A stretch of 6,781 nt of DNA from Deltaproteobacteria bacterium. GTDB lineage: Bacteria > Desulfobacterota > DSM-4660 > Desulfatiglandales > B25-G16. The stretch is from the NCBI GenBank assembly GCA_020355145.1, contig CP070660.1, positions 70,990 through 77,770 on the forward strand, in the 5' to 3' direction. The notes under the pieces were generated by a model, which had not been told where the DNA came from, did not search any database, and worked only from the letters and a program-made list of their open reading frames with translations. Positions 4,600 to 6,781 of the stretch are shown in pieces. Position 1 is the stretch's first letter. Each line of letters begins with the position of its first letter. Made by a program: the position numbers and the translations under genes.

Positions 4600-6781
4600 A
4601 TGAAAAAACGTATAGCTATTAAGAATGAGGATCTAAAGAGGCGTAGACGGGAAATATTTATTATATGCGTCATACTACCCACTATTGTGCTGCTTACCTA
4701 TCTGGGAACCAAGATCCTGGGTCTTGGCCTTGAGTTACCGGTCGCCGACAGCATCCTGATCTTTGCATTAATAAATATCAATGTAATCCTGCTGCTTCTT
4801 CTCCTCTATCTGACCATGAGAAATCTGGTCAAGCTGGTCTTTGAGAGAAAAAAGAAGGTCATGGGCTCTGGTCTTAGGGCCAAACTCGTCTTTGCCTTTG
4901 TCATCCTTTCCCTTTTGCCAACTATAATCATCTTTTTTGTCTCGGTGCAGTTTATCTCTCTGTCCATCGAACATTGGTTTAATCTTCAGGTTGAACAGTC
5001 CCTTCAGGACTCTTTAGAGATTGGTCAGGACTACTATAAAAGGGTTGCAGATGAGGCCCTGACCTTTGGCAATAGCCTGAGTTCCCTAATTACCCATGAA
5101 GGGTACATGCTGGTAGCCAAGAAAGATGAATTGCAGGCATTTCTAGAGGAAAAAAGGAAGGAATACAGGCTTGCCGCTATCCAGGTCTTTTCATCAAAGT
5201 TACTTCCAAGGGCCGTCTCTTATGACAGCAGGGTTGATTTAAAACCGTTTAAAGATCTGAGCATTGAAGTGCTGCGCAAGAGTTTCAAGGCCTCGACTGA
5301 CATGACGGATACTCAAACATCCTCGCACGGAGATTTGGTCAGGGGTATCGTACCCATATTTTCACGGACCGAGACAAAGGCCCAGGTAGGAGCAATTGTC
5401 GTTGCCAAATTTATCCCAGGAGTGGTTTTGAATAGGCTGGAGACTGTTACCAAGGGCCTGCAAGGATATAAACAACTAAAGATGCTCAAGAGGCCAATAA
5501 AGTTAAGTCATTTGATCACCCTTTCCATTGTTACACTCTTGGTCATCTTTTCGGCAGTCTGGTTTGGTTTTTATCTGTCAAAGGGGATTACAGTCCCGAT
5601 AGAGGAACTGGCCAGGGCTACTAACAGGATTGCCTCTGGCGATTACAGCTTTCGTATTGATCTGGAATCCAAGGATGAGATGGGCGTTCTTGTAGATTCA
5701 TTCAACCGGATGACAGAGGATCTTAGGGAAGGCAAAAAGAAACTCGATGTTGTTAACAGGGATTTGATCAATAGCAATAAGGAATCAGAGCAGCGTAGGC
5801 TCTATATGGAGACTATCTTAGAAAGTGTGGCCGCAGGTGTTGTATCTGCGGATTCTCGAGGGGTGATCTCCACTATTAATAAGTCTGCGGAAAAGATGCT
5901 TAGTATCTCCGCCAAGCAGATAATAGGGAAGAATTATAGGGATATTTTAGGCCCCAAATATCGGTCGATTATCAGTGGGTTTGTGGCAGACAAAAATCTT
6001 TTTAACAAGGGATTTATCCACAAAGAGATACACATCTCTGTAAAGGGGCGTTTATTAAAGTTGCTGGTCTCTTTGAATGTCTTGAGGGATAATCAAGATA
6101 ATTATCTCGGATTAGTTGCGGTATTTGAGGATCTGACGAAATTGGAAAGGGCACAGAGAATGGCTGCCTGGAGAGAGGTAGCCAGACGTATTGCCCATGA
6201 GGTAAAGAACCCATTGACCCCGGTTCAGTTGTCAGCACAAAGGTTGAGACGAAAGTATGGTAGTCGTTTAGCAAAAGAAGATGGGACTGTTTTTGATGAA
6301 TGTACCCGGTTGATAATAGACAACGTTGAGGGGTTGAAGGTATTAGTAGACGAGTTTTCCAATTTTGCCCGCATGCCAGCTCCTAATCCACTGCCGGATA
6401 ATATAAAGCAGATAATTCGGGATGCAATCTTATTGTATAAAGATGCCCAAAAGGACATAACCTTCAAGCTTATTGACAGCCATGATATCCCTATATTTAA
6501 GCTGGATAGAGAACAGATAAGAAGGGTGATGATTAATCTTTTGGATAATGCTGTGGCAGCCATCCCTGATAAGGGAAAGATCAGCATCAAACTTTTCTAT
6601 GACAAGGTATTGAGGATTGTCAGGATTGAGGTTAGTGATACCGGTACCGGTATACCTAATGAGGACAAGGAGAGGCTTTTTGAACCATATTTCTCTACAA
6701 AGAAGTCTGGTACAGGATTGGGTCTCGCTATTGTTAGCAGGATAATCAGCGATCATAATGGTCTTATAAGAGTTGAGGATA
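4600..6781 (+). CDS. NtrY-like membrane sensor histidine kinase (3' end beyond window)
   Basis: About 727 residues are visible, and the frame is still open at the right edge. After a basic N-terminus, predicted membrane segments lie at about 19-39, 51-72 and 96-122. An extracytoplasmic region of about 180 residues (123-304) follows, then another membrane segment at 305-326. A HAMP linker (327-378; PIEELARATNRIASGDY, DEMGVLVDSFNRM) and a PAS domain (about 403-515) come next. The HisKA domain carries the phospho-acceptor His533 in AHEVKNPLTPVQLSAQRL. The HATPase domain has the N box NLLDNA (646-651), G1 DTGTGIP (680-686), FEPYFSTK, and G2 GTGLGLAI (704-711). This order is that of NtrY-type kinases, which autophosphorylate and usually pass phosphate to an NtrX-like sigma-54-dependent regulator. 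None is visible here, but it would be expected just downstream. The start follows an AAGG that overlaps the preceding stop, with only 3 bases to the ATG. Only the last part of the HATPase domain is missing. Confidence 0.95.
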   Translation, partial: MKKRIAIKNEDLKRRRREIFIICVILPTIVLLTYLGTKILGLGLELPVADSILIFALININVILLLLLLYLTMRNLVKLVFERKKKVMGSGLRAKLVFAFVILSLLPTIIIFFVSVQFISLSIEHWFNLQVEQSLQDSLEIGQDYYKRVADEALTFGNSLSSLITHEGYMLVAKKDELQAFLEEKRKEYRLAAIQVFSSKLLPRAVSYDSRVDLKPFKDLSIEVLRKSFKASTDMTDTQTSSHGDLVRGIVPIFSRTETKAQVGAIVVAKFIPGVVLNRLETVTKGLQGYKQLKMLKRPIKLSHLITLSIVTLLVIFSAVWFGFYLSKGITVPIEELARATNRIASGDYSFRIDLESKDEMGVLVDSFNRMTEDLREGKKKLDVVNRDLINSNKESEQRRLYMETILESVAAGVVSADSRGVISTINKSAEKMLSISAKQIIGKNYRDILGPKYRSIISGFVADKNLFNKGFIHKEIHISVKGRLLKLLVSLNVLRDNQDNYLGLVAVFEDLTKLERAQRMAAWREVARRIAHEVKNPLTPVQLSAQRLRRKYGSRLAKEDGTVFDECTRLIIDNVEGLKVLVDEFSNFARMPAPNPLPDNIKQIIRDAILLYKDAQKDITFKLIDSHDIPIFKLDREQIRRVMINLLDNAVAAIPDKGKISIKLFYDKVLRIVRIEVSDTGTGIPNEDKERLFEPYFSTKKSGTGLGLAIVSRIISDHNGLIRVED

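Noticed and set aside
6638..6653. Perfect 16-bp palindrome ATACCGGTACCGGTAT
   Set aside because: It lies within codons for the conserved DTGTGIP ATP-binding motif of the kinase, so the repeat of GGT/ACC follows from protein constraint.
6225..6756. Long minus-strand open frames under the kinase C-terminus
   Set aside because: They overlap the HisKA and HATPase motifs of the plus-strand kinase and have no family features; they are shadows of codon bias.

Overview
The window looks like chromosomal core DNA from a Gram-negative bacterium. It carries lpxC (lipid A synthesis) and mltA (an outer-membrane lipoprotein murein hydrolase), and its glycyl-tRNA synthetase has the bacterial alpha/beta form. 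A DUF4390-type exported protein followed by an NtrY-like sensor kinase, moderately AT-rich composition and a candidate sigma-54 promoter fit a sulfate-reducer-like deltaproteobacterium (Desulfobacterota or a relative). That placement is inference; no rRNA or other marker is present.

Layout, left to right: (1) 1-1186, the 3' part of glyS on the plus strand, cut by the window edge. (2) 1183-2385, mltA on the minus strand, converging on glyS so that the two stop codons overlap within the tetranucleotide TTAG. (3) 2386-2849, a 464-base divergent intergenic region between mltA and lpxC. It holds a perfect 18-bp palindrome, a smaller dyad, a strong sigma-54 promoter match, a compact hairpin and an imperfect long inverted repeat built on an 8-base period. 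(4) 2850-3779, lpxC on the plus strand with an excellent ribosome binding site. (5) 3780-4024, a spacer with a terminator-like structure, a plausible sigma-70 promoter and a hairpin just before the next Shine-Dalgarno. (6) 4025-4594, a small exported protein of the DUF4390 type. (7) 4600 to the right edge, a membrane histidine kinase of the NtrY type (transmembrane segments, HAMP, PAS, HisKA, HATPase), open at the window end.

The envelope theme is consistent: LpxC commits precursors to lipid A, MltA trims peptidoglycan, and the DUF4390 protein plus kinase form a tight two-gene unit that probably senses something in the periplasm or membrane. NtrY-type kinases usually partner a sigma-54-dependent response regulator, likely encoded just past the right edge. 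The sigma-54-type promoter with a distal palindrome upstream of lpxC therefore suggests, without proof, that lipid A synthesis is under enhancer-type control. No mobile element genes, CRISPR arrays, tRNAs or rRNAs were found.
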